From Corynebacterium bouchesdurhonense (lineage in GTDB: Bacteria; Actinomycetota; Actinomycetes; Mycobacteriales; Mycobacteriaceae), in assembly GCF_900078305.2 (NCBI RefSeq), contig NZ_LT546027.1, positions 167,826-231,825 of the forward strand: 64,000 nucleotides of DNA, read 5' to 3'. Below, piece after piece: positions 6,846 through 16,148 of this stretch; position 1 is the first letter of the stretch, and each line of letters begins with the position of its first letter. The notes beneath the pieces are model-generated. The model had not been told where the DNA came from. It did no database searches and saw only the letters and a program-made list of their open reading frames with translations. Made by a program: the position numbers and the translations under genes.

Positions 6846-8471
6846 TTAGTCGCGCGGCGTGGCGTCGCGGTCGCTGTGCTGCTTCGTCTCCTCGAGGCGG
6901 CGCAGGGTCTCCACCTCTTCGTGGTGGTGCTCGTCGGCGGCGTCGCGGACGCGCTCGGTCACGGCGAGGTCTGCCGGGCCGAAGGTACCGACGGTCTCAG
7001 AGTCAGCGAAGCCGAGCTGGTTGAGCTGCTTCGGCACCGGCGCGCCACCGTACTCCAGCGGGACAGCGTGGCCGTGCTCGTCGACGGGGCCGAGCGGCTG
7101 GTGGATCTCCACGAAGGCGCCGTTCGGCAGCTTCTTAATCACACCGGTCTCGATGCCGTGCTCCAGCACCTCGCGGTCGGAGCGCTGAAGGCCAACGCAG
7201 ATGCGGTAGGTGATGAAGTACGCCAGCGGCGGAAGGATGATCAGACCGATGCGCCCGAACCAGGTCATCGCGTTCAGCGAGATCTGGAAGAAGTGGGCTA
7301 CGTGGTCGTTACCACCCGAGATGGTCAGCAGCAGGAAGAACACGACACCCATAACACCCAGGCCGGTACGGGCCGGGACGTCGCGCGGACGCTGCAGCAG
7401 GTTGTGGTGGGCGTCGTCGCCGGTGACAGCCTTCTCGATGAAGGGGTAGGTGATCAGCAGGATCACCATGACCAGAGCCATCAGGGCCACCCAGAAGGCA
7501 CCCGGGATGGTGTACCGGCCGAGGTAGAGCTCCCATGCCGGCATGACACGGGCGGCACCGTCAGTCCACAGCATGTAGATATCCGGCTGGGAACCAGCGG
7601 AAACCTGGGACGGGTTGTAGGGGCCGAGGTTCCAGATCGCGTTGATCGTGGTCAAACCGGCCATGAGGGCCAGCACGCCGAAGACGATCATCATGAAGCC
7701 GATGGCCTTGACGGCGAAGACCGGGAGGATGCGGATGCCGATGACGTTGTTCTCAGTACGGCCCGGGCCCGGGAACTGGGTGTGCTTCTGGAACCAAACG
7801 AGGATCAGGTGAGCGGCAACCAGGGCGAGGATGATGCCCGGCAGAACCAGCACGTGCAGGATGTAGAAGCGGTCAAGCATCAGGTCAGACGGGAAGTCAC
7901 CGCCGAACAGCGCCCAGTGGATCCAGGTACCGATGATCGGCACGGACAGGATGATGGCGGACATGATGCGCAGGCCCACGCCGGAGAGCAGGTCGTCCGG
8001 CAGCGAGTAGCCCATGAAGCCCTCGATCATGCCGAGCAGGATCAGGGTGACACCGATGACCCAGTTGGCCTCACGCGGGCGGCGGAACGCACCGGTGAAG
8101 AAGATGCGCAGCATGTGGGCGAACATCGCCATCATGAACATCAGCGCGGCCCAGTGGTGCATCTGGCGGACGAAGAGGCCGCCGCGCACGTCGTAGGAAA
8201 TGTCGAGCGCCGTCGCGTACGCGCGGGACATTTCGACGCCGTTGAGTGGCAGGTACGCACCGTCGTAGATCACCTTGGTGATGGACGGGTCGAAGAACAG
8301 GGCAAGGTACGTGCCCGTAAGCAGCAGGATGATGAAGCTGTACAGGGCCATCTCACCGAGCATGAAGGACCAGTGGCTCGGGAAGACCTTGTTTAGCTGG
8401 GGCCGGAGGAACCCGGCGCCAGAGAAGCGCGAATCAGCGTTGTCCGCGGCTTTTGCGAGTTTAGTGCTCAT
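6846..8471 (-). CDS. qcrB: Cytochrome bc1 complex, cytochrome b subunit
   Basis: The 541-residue membrane protein carries the two b hemes and the quinol sites of the bc1-aa3 supercomplex. Cytochrome b features include [19 protein letters not shown] (heme-ligand His), [11 protein letters not shown], and the Qo-site PEW-equivalent region near [16 protein letters not shown]. The C-terminal cytoplasmic extension (~120 residues after the last membrane helix) is normal for actinobacterial QcrB. The ATG overlaps the qcrA stop by one base (TAATG), so translation is coupled. A strong terminator follows. Confidence 0.97.
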   Translation of the reverse strand: MSTKLAKAADNADSRFSGAGFLRPQLNKVFPSHWSFMLGEMALYSFIILLLTGTYLALFFDPSITKVIYDGAYLPLNGVEMSRAYATALDISYDVRGGLFVRQMHHWAALMFMMAMFAHMLRIFFTGAFRRPREANWVIGVTLILLGMIEGFMGYSLPDDLLSGVGLRIMSAIILSVPIIGTWIHWALFGGDFPSDLMLDRFYILHVLVLPGIILALVAAHLILVWFQKHTQFPGPGRTENNVIGIRILPVFAVKAIGFMMIVFGVLALMAGLTTINAIWNLGPYNPSQVSAGSQPDIYMLWTDGAARVMPAWELYLGRYTIPGAFWVALMALVMVILLITYPFIEKAVTGDDAHHNLLQRPRDVPARTGLGVMGVVFFLLLTISGGNDHVAHFFQISLNAMTWFGRIGLIILPPLAYFITYRICVGLQRSDREVLEHGIETGVIKKLPNGAFVEIHQPLGPVDEHGHAVPLEYGGAPVPKQLNQLGFADSETVGTFGPADLAVTERVRDAADEHHHEEVETLRRLEETKQHSDRDATPRD

Positions 8472-9691
8472 TAGGACTGACGCTCCCAGAATGCCGGGCC
8501 GACGGGCTCAATGAAGTTGCCGTTGGCGATGAGGTAACCTTCTTCGTCAATTGTCACCGGCAGCTGCGGCAGCGCGCGGGCGGCCGGGCCGAAGATCGGC
8601 TTACCGCTCTGCAGCGCGTCGAACTGCGACTGGTGGCAAGGGCACAGGATGCGGTTGGTCTGAGCCTCGTAAAGCGAGGTCGGGCAACCGATGTGGGTGC
8701 AGATCTTCGAGTAGGCGTAGTAGTCGCCGTAGTGGAAGTCCTCTTGCCCCTCGCGCTCCACTACCCGCTTAGCGTCCTGCGAGCGCAGGCGGATCAGCAT
8801 CACGGCGTTGCGCGGGCCGTGGATGGAGTGCATGTGGTGCTCGTAGACGTCGCGCTCCTTGTCGTACTTGTCGCCGTCGTTGACGTCCTCCTCGTACAGC
8901 GGGAAGACCGTCTCCATCGCGGCAGCGGCAAGATCCTCGGGGCGCATACGCACCAGGCGGGACACACCTGCGGTGGTGTAGTGCTCGCCGGTGACGCCAG
9001 CGTGACGTTCGGCAATCGCGCCGGTGTCGCGGCCCAGGTAGACCTTCACACCCTTGTCCTGGATGGTCCAGCCCTGGGTCCACAGGGTGCCGTCACCGTG
9101 GTAGTCCAGCTCGTGGCGCGGCTTCCACGGGTTCTTGATCAGGCCGCCGAGCGGCGCAATGACAACCAAGCCGGCAAGCACGCCGGCGGTGCCCAGCAGG
9201 CCCTTCATGGCCTTGCGGCGGCCAAGGGTGGAGGTCTCCCACGCGTCGTTCAGCAGCGCGGTGGTCGTGCGGCGGTCCAGCTCGGAGGAGCGGCCGTCGT
9301 GACGACGCTGCACGGAAATCTCCTCCGGGATGAACTTCTTCACGTACTGGATCACGGCGATGCCGAGCGAGGCGAAGCTCAGCGCCGCGGTGAGGCCCAG
9401 CAGCGGGGTGTACAGGGTGTACACCCACAGGTCTTCGTCGCCGTGGAACTTCGGCTCCCACGGCCAGAACAGGTAGACGCCCAGGAAGGCGATCGCGGCG
9501 AGCACGGAGATGACCAACCACGTGGTGATCCCGGCGGCGGCACTCTTCTCACGCGGGTCGCCCTCGACCGGGAAGCGCTCCTTGCGGTACGCCACCGTCA
9601 CGTCGTCGAGCTCGGTGCCCAGCGCCGCGAGCTCCGCATTGCTCATGCGGTCGAGCTCCTCGGTTGTGTAATTCTTCTTCACATCACTCAT
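8471..9691 (-). CDS. qcrA: Cytochrome bc1 complex, Rieske iron-sulfur subunit
   Basis: The protein starts at [16 protein letters not shown] (ATG 9691), giving 406 residues. Upstream in-frame codons overlap qcrC and are unlikely. Three N-terminal membrane helices (about residues 55-75, 95-115 and 165-185) are typical of actinobacterial QcrA. The 2Fe-2S site is CTHIGCP and CPCHQSQF near residues 330-350. The start overlaps the qcrC stop as ATGA. It passes electrons from quinol to the diheme QcrC. Confidence 0.96.
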   Translation of the reverse strand: MSDVKKNYTTEELDRMSNAELAALGTELDDVTVAYRKERFPVEGDPREKSAAAGITTWLVISVLAAIAFLGVYLFWPWEPKFHGDEDLWVYTLYTPLLGLTAALSFASLGIAVIQYVKKFIPEEISVQRRHDGRSSELDRRTTTALLNDAWETSTLGRRKAMKGLLGTAGVLAGLVVIAPLGGLIKNPWKPRHELDYHGDGTLWTQGWTIQDKGVKVYLGRDTGAIAERHAGVTGEHYTTAGVSRLVRMRPEDLAAAAMETVFPLYEEDVNDGDKYDKERDVYEHHMHSIHGPRNAVMLIRLRSQDAKRVVEREGQEDFHYGDYYAYSKICTHIGCPTSLYEAQTNRILCPCHQSQFDALQSGKPIFGPAARALPQLPVTIDEEGYLIANGNFIEPVGPAFWERQS

Positions 9692-10536
9692 GAGCGGGAT
9701 CCAATCCAAATAGCAGCGGCGGCCACGAGGGTCACACCGATCATCCACATAGCCATGCCTTCAGACACCGGGCCGAGGCCGCCGAGGCCCCAGCCGCCCG
9801 GGCTCGGAGTCTCCTTGGTCGACTTGATAAAGGCGATGATGTCCTTCTTCTCGTCGGCCGTGAGCTGACGGTCGGAGAACTTCGGCATGTTCTGCGGGCC
9901 GGTCAGCATCGCCTGGTAGATCTCCTGCTCGTTGGCGGGATCGAGCACCGGGGCGTACTTACCGGAGGACAGCGCGCCACCGCGGCCGGTGAAGCTGTGG
10001 CAGGAAGCGCAGTTCAGGCGGAAGAGCTCGCCGCCGCGAGCGACGTCCTCGGCCTGGATCTGGCCGTCGAAGTTCTTGCCGCGCAGCGACTCCATTGCAA
10101 GCGAGCCGTCGGGGTTGTACACGAGCTCCGGGCCGCCACCGTTCGCCGCGACGTAGGCGGCGAGGGCCAGGGCCTGGGACTCGGTGTAGCGCGGGCGCTT
10201 GCGCTCGGCCTGCGCGTCGTTGGACATCATCGGCATGCGGCCGGAGTTGACCTGGAAGTAGACGGCACCTTCGCCGGTACCGATCAGCGACGGGCCGCGG
10301 TCCTCCACGCCCTGCAGGTTGGCGCCGTGGCAGGTGATGCAGGCAACGTCATAAATATCTTTGCCCTCCTGCACGAGGGCCTGCTCGTCGCGCTGGGCGG
10401 TAGCCACCTGGGCGTTCGGCGTCAGCGCCGTAGCCAGGAAACCGGCGCCGGTCAGACCGAGACCAAGGGCCGCTGCCCCAGCGACGGTGCGCTGCGTCTT
10501 GCGGCGGCTCCGCGTCTTCTTGGGTTTGTTTTCCAT
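9688..10536 (-). CDS. qcrC: Cytochrome bc1 complex, diheme cytochrome c subunit
   Basis: Two CXXCH heme c sites (CITCHG and CASCHS) make this the diheme cytochrome c1 that replaces soluble cytochrome c in actinobacteria. A basic N-terminus and a signal/anchor helix start the protein, and a second membrane helix ends it (IGSRS). Two consecutive ATG codons exist; the second (10536) has better spacing to AAAGGG, giving 282 residues. A TTG further upstream (10554) overlaps that ribosome site and is rejected. It lies between ctaE and qcrA in the usual operon. Confidence 0.95.
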   Translation of the reverse strand: MENKPKKTRSRRKTQRTVAGAAALGLGLTGAGFLATALTPNAQVATAQRDEQALVQEGKDIYDVACITCHGANLQGVEDRGPSLIGTGEGAVYFQVNSGRMPMMSNDAQAERKRPRYTESQALALAAYVAANGGGPELVYNPDGSLAMESLRGKNFDGQIQAEDVARGGELFRLNCASCHSFTGRGGALSSGKYAPVLDPANEQEIYQAMLTGPQNMPKFSDRQLTADEKKDIIAFIKSTKETPSPGGWGLGGLGPVSEGMAMWMIGVTLVAAAAIWIGSRS

Positions 10537-10605
10537 CATGTTCCCTTTTGACAACTTTTCAGTACTACGTCTTTACGGTGTCTTTGCGGTGTCTTTTACA
10601 GCGCT

Positions 10606-11226
10606 CTACTGCACCACGTACAGCGTGATGAACACGCCGACCCACACAACGTCGACGAAGTGCCAGTAGTACGAGGTGGCCATCGCCGCGGTCGCCTGCG
10701 CCGGCGTGAACTTGGACTTGGACACGCGCAGCAGCACCACGATGAAGGCGAGGATGCCCGCGGTCACGTGCGCCATGTGGAAGCCGGTGATGATGTAGAA
10801 CACCGAGCCGTAGACGCTGGACTGCACGGTCACGCCCTCGGAGATCAGCTCGGACCACTCGAACGCGACGAGACCGAGGAAGATCACGCCCATCACGATG
10901 GTGATGGTGAACCACTTACGCAGGCCGAACACGTCGCCGCGCTCCGCCGCGAACACACCCATCTGGGAGGTCACGGAGGAGGACAGCAGCAGCACCGTGA
11001 TCACCAGGCCGGAAACGAGGCTCAGGTTCGAGGTCTGGGTGTCCCAGTTGCCAGCAGCGAGGCCGTTCGCGCGCGACGTGAAGTACATCGCGAACAAACC
11101 GGCGAAGAACATCAACTCTTGGGCGAGGAAGGCGATGGTGCCGACGCTGACGATGTTGGGTCGGTTCAGCGCGGCGACGCGATCCTGTGGTGTCGCCATA
11201 CTTTGGTTAGAAATTGCGGTCGTCAC
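10606..11226 (-). CDS. ctaE: Cytochrome c oxidase subunit III
   Basis: A five-helix COX III protein of the aa3 oxidase. The helix blocks include GTIAFLAQELMFFAGLFAMY, SSVTSQMGVFAAERGD and the C-terminal YYWHFVDVVWVGVFITLY signature. GTG at 11226 (V-TTAISNQSMATPQ) matches known corynebacterial starts; a GGGGG ribosome site lies about 13 nt upstream. It is the first gene of the ctaE-qcrCAB run. The supposed extension upstream of 11226 is Lys/Arg/Gly-rich and not part of the family. Confidence 0.94.
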   Translation of the reverse strand: MTTAISNQSMATPQDRVAALNRPNIVSVGTIAFLAQELMFFAGLFAMYFTSRANGLAAGNWDTQTSNLSLVSGLVITVLLLSSSVTSQMGVFAAERGDVFGLRKWFTITIVMGVIFLGLVAFEWSELISEGVTVQSSVYGSVFYIITGFHMAHVTAGILAFIVVLLRVSKSKFTPAQATAAMATSYYWHFVDVVWVGVFITLYVVQ

Positions 11227-11557
11227 GCATGCGATTATTCCCCCTCCGCACCGTAAAGTCACCTCGATTACCCCCAAAATTTTTCTGAGGGTGCGCCCGC
11301 AACCAGCCATTTTTGAGCTTTTGCTTGTCGACGAAAACTTTTTCACGAACGCGGGAACTTTTCCGCCCCACCATCCGACCGCCATCGGCGCAGGTTAACT
11401 GCCGGGCCGGCGGCGGCGCACCTCCGGTACAGCGCACTTCCCCGCCGCAACCCAGTTCCCCGTTGTGTCCGATCTCACATCGGCCGACAGGGTGGAACCG
11501 CGGCTCGCCAACTTTCGTATGACCCCCGGGATAGGGTGTGGCTGTGGCGTCGATAAG
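11227..11557. other. ctaE upstream spacer, no gene seen
   Basis: These 331 bp separate ctaE from the ctaF terminator. They hold a copy of the dispersed motif at 11323-11333 and another at 11547-11558, which abuts the terminator. No convincing ORF is present. The promoter of ctaE must lie here, but I cannot fix its boxes. Confidence 0.6.
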
Positions 11558-11558
11558 C

Positions 11559-11588
11559 AAAAGCCCCGCACCCAGAAGGATGCGGGGC
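11559..11588 (-). terminator. Rho-independent terminator after ctaF
   Basis: On the minus strand GCCCCGCA / TGCGGGGC is followed by TTTT and then at once by the dispersed motif GCTTATCGACGC. It ends the ctaC-ctaF transcript and separates it from ctaE. Confidence 0.88.
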
Positions 11589-11624
11589 AGGCACTGCCCG
11601 CGAAGGCGGCGGGCGAGCGAGCGG

Positions 11625-12056
11625 CTAGTGCTTCTCGCGGGGGATGCCGTACTGCAGGTTCAGCTGCGTGGTGGTCCAGATCAGGAAGACCGCGCCGAAG
11701 GCGACCAGCCAGAGCTGGTAGAAGGCGATACCCAAGCCGAGGAAGAAGACCGCGCCGGCCATTGCGAACGGCCAGATGGAGCTCGGGGAGAAGAAGCCGA
11801 GCACGCCTGCGCCGTCCTCGATCTCCGCCTCTTCCCAGTCCTCCGGGACGATATCCATGCGGCGCTCGGTGAAATCGAGGTAAACACCGAGCATGAACGC
11901 CATCGCGGTGGCAAGCACCAGCGCCACAGCGCCGATCCACTCGAGGCCGAACAGCCACGCGTCCTCACCAACCCAGGAAGTGGCGATGATGTAGAACACG
12001 GCCATCAGGGCGAGGAAGGTACCGATTGCGTAGAAGACTCTTGCGCCAGTTCCCAT
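11625..12056 (-). CDS. ctaF: Cytochrome c oxidase subunit IV
   Basis: A 143-residue actinobacterial CtaF with two N-terminal and two C-terminal hydrophobic segments flanking an acidic loop (VPEDWEEAEIEDGAG). It is a structural subunit of the aa3 oxidase in the bc1-aa3 supercomplex. It starts 17 nt after ctaC and ends 36 nt before a strong terminator, so ctaC-ctaF is an operon. Confidence 0.93.
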   Translation of the reverse strand: MGTGARVFYAIGTFLALMAVFYIIATSWVGEDAWLFGLEWIGAVALVLATAMAFMLGVYLDFTERRMDIVPEDWEEAEIEDGAGVLGFFSPSSIWPFAMAGAVFFLGLGIAFYQLWLVAFGAVFLIWTTTQLNLQYGIPREKH

Positions 12057-12073
12057 TGTTCTGCACTCTCTTT

Positions 12074-13168
12074 CTAAACGGTGGCGTTCGGCTCGTTGAC
12101 GTTCTCACCGTCGCGCGTACCGACGCGGTCGGTTACGAACGGGTGGGTGGAGGTTGCGTACGGCTCCTCGCCGATTGCCTTCAGCGCCTCGGAGTTCGGG
12201 GCCTGCGGGTTCTCGGTGCGGAACTGGATGTAGTCACGGAACTGATCCGGGGTCACTGCGCGGACCTCGAAGTTCATCATGGAGTGGTAGGTGCCGCACA
12301 TCTCGGCGCAGCGGCCGACGAAGGCGCCGGTTTTCTCGATCTTCTCGATCTGGAACCTGCGCTGCTGCTGGTTGTTCTCCGGGTGGGCGTACACGTCGCG
12401 CTTGAAGAGGAACTCCGGAACCCAGAACGCGTGGTTCACGTCGGCGGAGGCGAGACGGAACTCGATCGGCGTGTCCGTCGGCAGCACCAGCACCGGGATC
12501 TCCTCGGTCGAGCCCATGGTCTCGATCTCGTTGAAGTTCAGGTAAGACAGGTCACCCTCGGAGTAACCGTGGATCGGGTTCGCGTTGTGCGCGTCCTCGG
12601 GGTCGTACTTCGTCTTGTCGGCGAGCGCCTGGCGCTCGGCATCGGCACCGTCGTAGTCCGCGCCGGTACCGGTCAGGTCGCCGTCAACCTTGGCGTAGCC
12701 GAACTTCCAGTTCCACTGGTAGCCGGTCACGTCGACCGTCACCTTCGGGTCCTTGTCCAGCGCGGTGGTCTGCGTCTGCGCCTGAACGGTGAAGAAGAAC
12801 AGGGTCATCACGATGATGATCGGCAGGATGGTCAGACCCAGCTCGAGCGGGACGTTGTACTGCAGCTGCTTCGGAAACTCGCCGGCACCTTCCTTGGCAC
12901 GCTTCTTGTCGTTCCACTTGAAGATAACGGTGAGGAACAGGCCCCACATGATGATGCCGATGATCCAAGCGGCAACCCAAGTCCATACCCAGAAGTTGTA
13001 CAACTGGGTGCCCTCCGGGGTGATCGGGTCCGGCCAGCCCATGTCGAGGACCTTTGCCAGGCCCTCCGGGGGCGCCACCTCACAGCCGGTCAGTGCCATG
13101 CCGCCAAGAAGCAGGGCACCAGCGGCTCCCGCTTTCCTGGACCAGCCGCGGCTCTTTCGCTTATCCAC
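12074..13168 (-). CDS. ctaC: Cytochrome c oxidase subunit II (CuA), lipoprotein
   Basis: The GTG at 13168 (V-DKRKSRGWSRK) has an AGGAAGG ribosome site 9 nt upstream, giving 364 residues. The signal peptide ends in a lipobox, LTGC. Two membrane helices follow. The CuA centre is CAEMCGTYHSMM near residue 300, with the partner His in DVNHAFWVPEF. A charged insert of about 50 residues around GADYDGADAERQ is normal in corynebacterial CtaC. It accepts electrons from QcrC. Confidence 0.95.
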   Translation of the reverse strand: MDKRKSRGWSRKAGAAGALLLGGMALTGCEVAPPEGLAKVLDMGWPDPITPEGTQLYNFWVWTWVAAWIIGIIMWGLFLTVIFKWNDKKRAKEGAGEFPKQLQYNVPLELGLTILPIIIVMTLFFFTVQAQTQTTALDKDPKVTVDVTGYQWNWKFGYAKVDGDLTGTGADYDGADAERQALADKTKYDPEDAHNANPIHGYSEGDLSYLNFNEIETMGSTEEIPVLVLPTDTPIEFRLASADVNHAFWVPEFLFKRDVYAHPENNQQQRRFQIEKIEKTGAFVGRCAEMCGTYHSMMNFEVRAVTPDQFRDYIQFRTENPQAPNSEALKAIGEEPYATSTHPFVTDRVGTRDGENVNEPNATV

Positions 13169-13306
13169 GTGTGTCTGCCTTCCTGTCCACACTTACAACC
13201 ATGAATGCTCATGGAAATGCCAGAACATTCCTACCGGGACAGAATAGTTCAAAGGCCAAACCCCGTCCGCATTCTTCCGGCGGTGTGACCCACCCCTCTC
13301 CCCCGC
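13169..13306. promoter_or_regulatory. ctaC-proximal half of the ctaC/ltsA divergent spacer
   Basis: This is the 5' region of ctaC. It holds a short dyad, CCATGA-ATGC-TCATGG (13199-13214), about 31 bp before the ctaC GTG, followed by an imperfect dyad GGAAATG...CATTCC. Either could be an operator. No gene is present. Confidence 0.4.
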
Positions 13307-13413
13307 TAGCCTCGCGCCCCCGGCCACTGGGCGCTTACCGGCGAGAACGGGGCCGCGCTGCCGGTCCGCGCCGTGGCTGCATCTGCGAGCGCCGCCCCGG
13401 GGGCGCGAGGCTA
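13307..13413. ncRNA. Long structured inverted repeat, candidate RNA element
   Basis: TAGCCTCGCGCCCCCGG (13307-13323) is perfectly complementary to 13397-13413, a 17-bp stem. Inside it a second arm nests: CCAC (13324-13327) with GTGG (13373-13376), GGCGC (13330-13334) with GCGCC (13368-13372), and ACCGGC (13337-13342) with GCCGGT (13360-13365), closing a 17-nt loop. There is no T-run, so it is not a terminator. It lies 138 bp before ctaC and 165 bp before ltsA. It could be part of a ctaC 5' leader or a separate small RNA. It matches no class I know. Confidence 0.55.
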
Positions 13414-13553
13414 CACCGAAAGTTGGCCCCCGTTCGGGGCACGGCAAAAGGTGTACCGCCCGCGACGCGCCACAGCCACGCCGTTTCCCGCTGCGCCCCG
13501 GTACCTCTCTATTCTTTAATGCATCACCGCGGACCCGCCAGTGCCGGGCCGCA

Positions 13554-13567
13554 CCTTATTAATAAGG
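13554..13567 (+). promoter_or_regulatory. Palindrome over the ltsA ribosome binding site
   Basis: CCTTATTAATAAGG is a perfect 14-bp palindrome whose right half overlaps the AAGGAG ribosome site 12 nt before the ltsA ATG. It could bind a dimeric repressor, or its CCTTATT half could pair with the ribosome site. The ltsA promoter is probably near a TTTAAT at about 13514-13520. Confidence 0.5.
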
Positions 13568-13578
13568 AGACAACTGCC

Positions 13579-15501
13579 ATGTGTGGCCTTCTCGCAATGC
13601 TCGCTTCCCGCGGCGATGCCGACACGTACGTCGACGCGGCGGAGCGCGCGCTCCCCTGCATGTACCACCGCGGCCCAGACGCGGCGGGGACTTGGAACGA
13701 CGATGACGCCGTCTTCGGCTTCAACCGGCTCGCCATCATCGACATCGAGCACTCTCACCAGCCGCTTCGCTGGGGCCCGGCCGACAACCCGGAGCGATAC
13801 GCACTGACCTTCAACGGCGAGATCTACAACTATGTCGAGCTGCGCGAGGAGCTGGCCGCCGCGGGCTACGCTTTCAACACCTCGGGCGACGGCGAACCCA
13901 TCGTGGTGGGCTTCCACCACTGGGGCGAGCAGGTGGTGGAGCACCTGCGCGGCATGTTCGCCTTTGTCATTTGGGACACCGAGACCCGCACCATGTTCGC
14001 GGCGCGCGATCAGTTCGGCATCAAGCCGCTGTACTACGCCACCACCGCCGCCGGCACAGTCTTCGCCTCCGAGAAGAAGTCCATCTTGGAGATGGCGGAC
14101 GCAATCGGTCTCGGCCTTGAGCTTGACCGCCGCGCCATCGAGCACTACGTGGACCTGCAGTACGTCCCGGAGCCGGAGAGCCTGCACGCCGAGATTCGCC
14201 GCGTGGAGTCGGGCTGCACCGTCACCCTGGAGCCAGGCGGCAAGGTGGTATCCAAGCGCTACTTCCAACCCTCGTTTACGCCCACCCCAGTAGTGAAGGG
14301 TAAGGAGCAGGATCTCTACGACCGGATTGCCCGGGCGTTGGAGGATTCCGTCGAAAAGCATATGCGCGCTGACGTGACCGTCGGATCATTCCTCTCCGGC
14401 GGCATCGATTCCACCGCGATCGCCGCGTTGGCGAAGCGGCACAACCCGAATCTGCTCACCTTCACCACTGGTTTCGAGCGGGAGGGCTACTCGGAGGTGG
14501 ACGTGGCGGCCGAGTCCGCGGCTGCGATCGGGGTGGAGCACATTGTGAAGATCGTCTCCCCCGAGGAGTACGCGGGGGCGATCCCGAAAATCATGTGGTA
14601 CCTGGACGATCCGGTGGCGGATCCCTCCCTCGTGCCGCTGTACTTCGTGGCCCAGGAGGCACGCAAGCACGTCAAGGTGGTGCTCTCCGGCGAGGGCGCG
14701 GACGAGCTGTTCGGCGGCTACACCATTTACAAGGAGCCGCTCTCGCTCGCCCCGTTTGAGAAGCTGCCCACGCCGCTCTCCCGCGGTCTGAACCGCCTGA
14801 GCAAGGTGCTGCCCGACGGCGTGAAGGGCAAAAGCCTGCTCGAGCGCGGCACGACCCCGATCGAGGACCGCTACTACGGCAACGCCCGCTCGTTCAATTT
14901 CGCGCAGCTGCAGCGCGTGCTGCCGTGGGCCAAGCCGGAGTGGGACCACCGCGAGGTCACGGCCCCCATCTACGCCGCCTCCACCGCGATGGACCCGGTG
15001 GCGCGGATGCAGAACCTTGACCTGTTCACCTGGATGCGCGGCGACATCCTGGTGAAGGCCGACAAGATGAACATGGCCAACTCCCTCGAGCTGCGCGTGC
15101 CGTTTTTGGACAAGGAGGTCTTCGAGGTGGCGCAAACCATCCCGTACGACCAGAAGATCTCGCACGGCACCACCAAGTACGCGCTGCGCAAAGCGATGGA
15201 GCAGATCGTCCCGCCGCACGTGCTGCACCGCAAGAAGCTCGGGTTTCCCGTACCCATGCGCCACTGGCTGGCCGGCGAGGAGCTCTACGGCTGGGCGCAG
15301 GACACCATCCGCGAGTCTCAGACCGAGGACATCATTGCCAAGGACCAGGTGCTGGAGATGCTCAAGGAGCACCGCGACGGCGTGAGCGACCACTCCCGCC
15401 GCCTGTGGACGGTGCTGGCGTTCATGGTGTGGCACGGCATCTTCGTGGAGCACCGCATCGACCCGCAGATCGAGCGCAAGGATTACCCGGTCAAGCTGTA
15501 G
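13579..15501 (+). CDS. ltsA: Glutamine-dependent asparagine synthetase-like LtsA
   Basis: The 640-residue protein starts MCGLLAML, so Cys2 is the class II glutamine amidotransferase nucleophile. The N-terminal half is the glutaminase domain (HRGPDAAGTW, GDGEPIV). The C-terminal half is the AsnB synthetase with the ATP motif SGGIDSTAIAA and SGEGADELFGGY. Length and position match LtsA of C. glutamicum, whose loss gives lysozyme sensitivity through a cell-wall amidation defect. An in-frame upstream extension exists but has no sensible sequence. RBS AAGGAG. A copy of the dispersed motif lies at 14349. Confidence 0.95.
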   Translation: MCGLLAMLASRGDADTYVDAAERALPCMYHRGPDAAGTWNDDDAVFGFNRLAIIDIEHSHQPLRWGPADNPERYALTFNGEIYNYVELREELAAAGYAFNTSGDGEPIVVGFHHWGEQVVEHLRGMFAFVIWDTETRTMFAARDQFGIKPLYYATTAAGTVFASEKKSILEMADAIGLGLELDRRAIEHYVDLQYVPEPESLHAEIRRVESGCTVTLEPGGKVVSKRYFQPSFTPTPVVKGKEQDLYDRIARALEDSVEKHMRADVTVGSFLSGGIDSTAIAALAKRHNPNLLTFTTGFEREGYSEVDVAAESAAAIGVEHIVKIVSPEEYAGAIPKIMWYLDDPVADPSLVPLYFVAQEARKHVKVVLSGEGADELFGGYTIYKEPLSLAPFEKLPTPLSRGLNRLSKVLPDGVKGKSLLERGTTPIEDRYYGNARSFNFAQLQRVLPWAKPEWDHREVTAPIYAASTAMDPVARMQNLDLFTWMRGDILVKADKMNMANSLELRVPFLDKEVFEVAQTIPYDQKISHGTTKYALRKAMEQIVPPHVLHRKKLGFPVPMRHWLAGEELYGWAQDTIRESQTEDIIAKDQVLEMLKEHRDGVSDHSRRLWTVLAFMVWHGIFVEHRIDPQIERKDYPVKL

Positions 15502-15545
15502 GACCCTCAGACCCCGACCCCCGCGCCGGCTTGGCCGCGAAACGC

Positions 15546-15574
15546 AAAACCCGCGGCCAAAGGGTGGCTGCGGG
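15546..15574 (-). terminator. Terminator between erpA and ltsA
   Basis: On the minus strand CCCGCAGCCA / TGGCCGCGGG forms the stem and TTTTG follows, so it terminates erpA. The hairpin may also slow ltsA transcripts from the other side. A separate small hairpin, ACGGCT-TCAAGT-AGCCGT, lies at about 15581-15598. Confidence 0.75.
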
Positions 15575-15615
15575 CTGAGTACGGCTTCAAGTAGCCGTCG
15601 AAAAGCGAAATCGGC

Positions 15616-15960
15616 TTAGTTGAAGGAGTCGCCGCAGGCGCAGGAGCTGCCGGCGTTGGGGTTGTCGATGGTGAAGCCCTGCTGCTCGATCGTGTCGGCG
15701 AAGTCGATGGTGGCGCCGGCGAGGTACGGCACGCTCATCTTGTCCACCACGAGGCGCACACCGCCGACCTCGTCGGCCTTGTCGCCGTCCAAGTCGCGGT
15801 CATCGAAGTAGAGCTGGTAGCGCAGGCCGGCGCAGCCGCCGGGCTGGACCGCGATGCGCAGCGACAGGTCGTTGCGGCCCTCCTGGTCGAGCAGCGCCTT
15901 CGCCTTCGCGGCGGCGGCGTCGGTGAGGATCACACCGGTAGCGGACGTGGGTGCGGACAT
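15616..15960 (-). CDS. erpA: A-type iron-sulfur carrier (ErpA/HesB family)
   Basis: The 114-residue protein has the three conserved Cys of A-type carriers: the one in QPGGCAGLRY and two in SCACGDSF near the C-terminus. It delivers [Fe-S] clusters to apoproteins. In this window LipA and QcrA are possible clients, which is inference. RBS AAGGAG lies before ATG. It is convergent with ltsA. Confidence 0.93.
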   Translation of the reverse strand: MSAPTSATGVILTDAAAAKAKALLDQEGRNDLSLRIAVQPGGCAGLRYQLYFDDRDLDGDKADEVGGVRLVVDKMSVPYLAGATIDFADTIEQQGFTIDNPNAGSSCACGDSFN

Positions 15961-16148
15961 GTTGCTTCTCCTTACTCAGTTCCGGAGCCAAGGGTATCTC
16001 CGGGGATCGGCCCGGAAGTTCGGCCCCAGCGTACTCGAACTAGACCGTGCAACACGAGCGCGGTCCGGTGTATTCCCAAACCAGTTCCCGGCACCGGTTC
16101 CCCGCGGTGGTGGCCACCGTGTGGGGGCCGCATTGTAGCCTTGGGGGC

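Noticed and set aside
6876..8396. 506-codon open frame opposite qcrB
   Set aside because: Its composition is His/Asp/Gln/Val-rich, mirroring membrane-protein codons on the other strand; no family fits.
10537..10554. TTG start for qcrC giving [10 protein letters not shown]
   Set aside because: The TTG region overlaps the AAAGGG ribosome site of the ATG starts.
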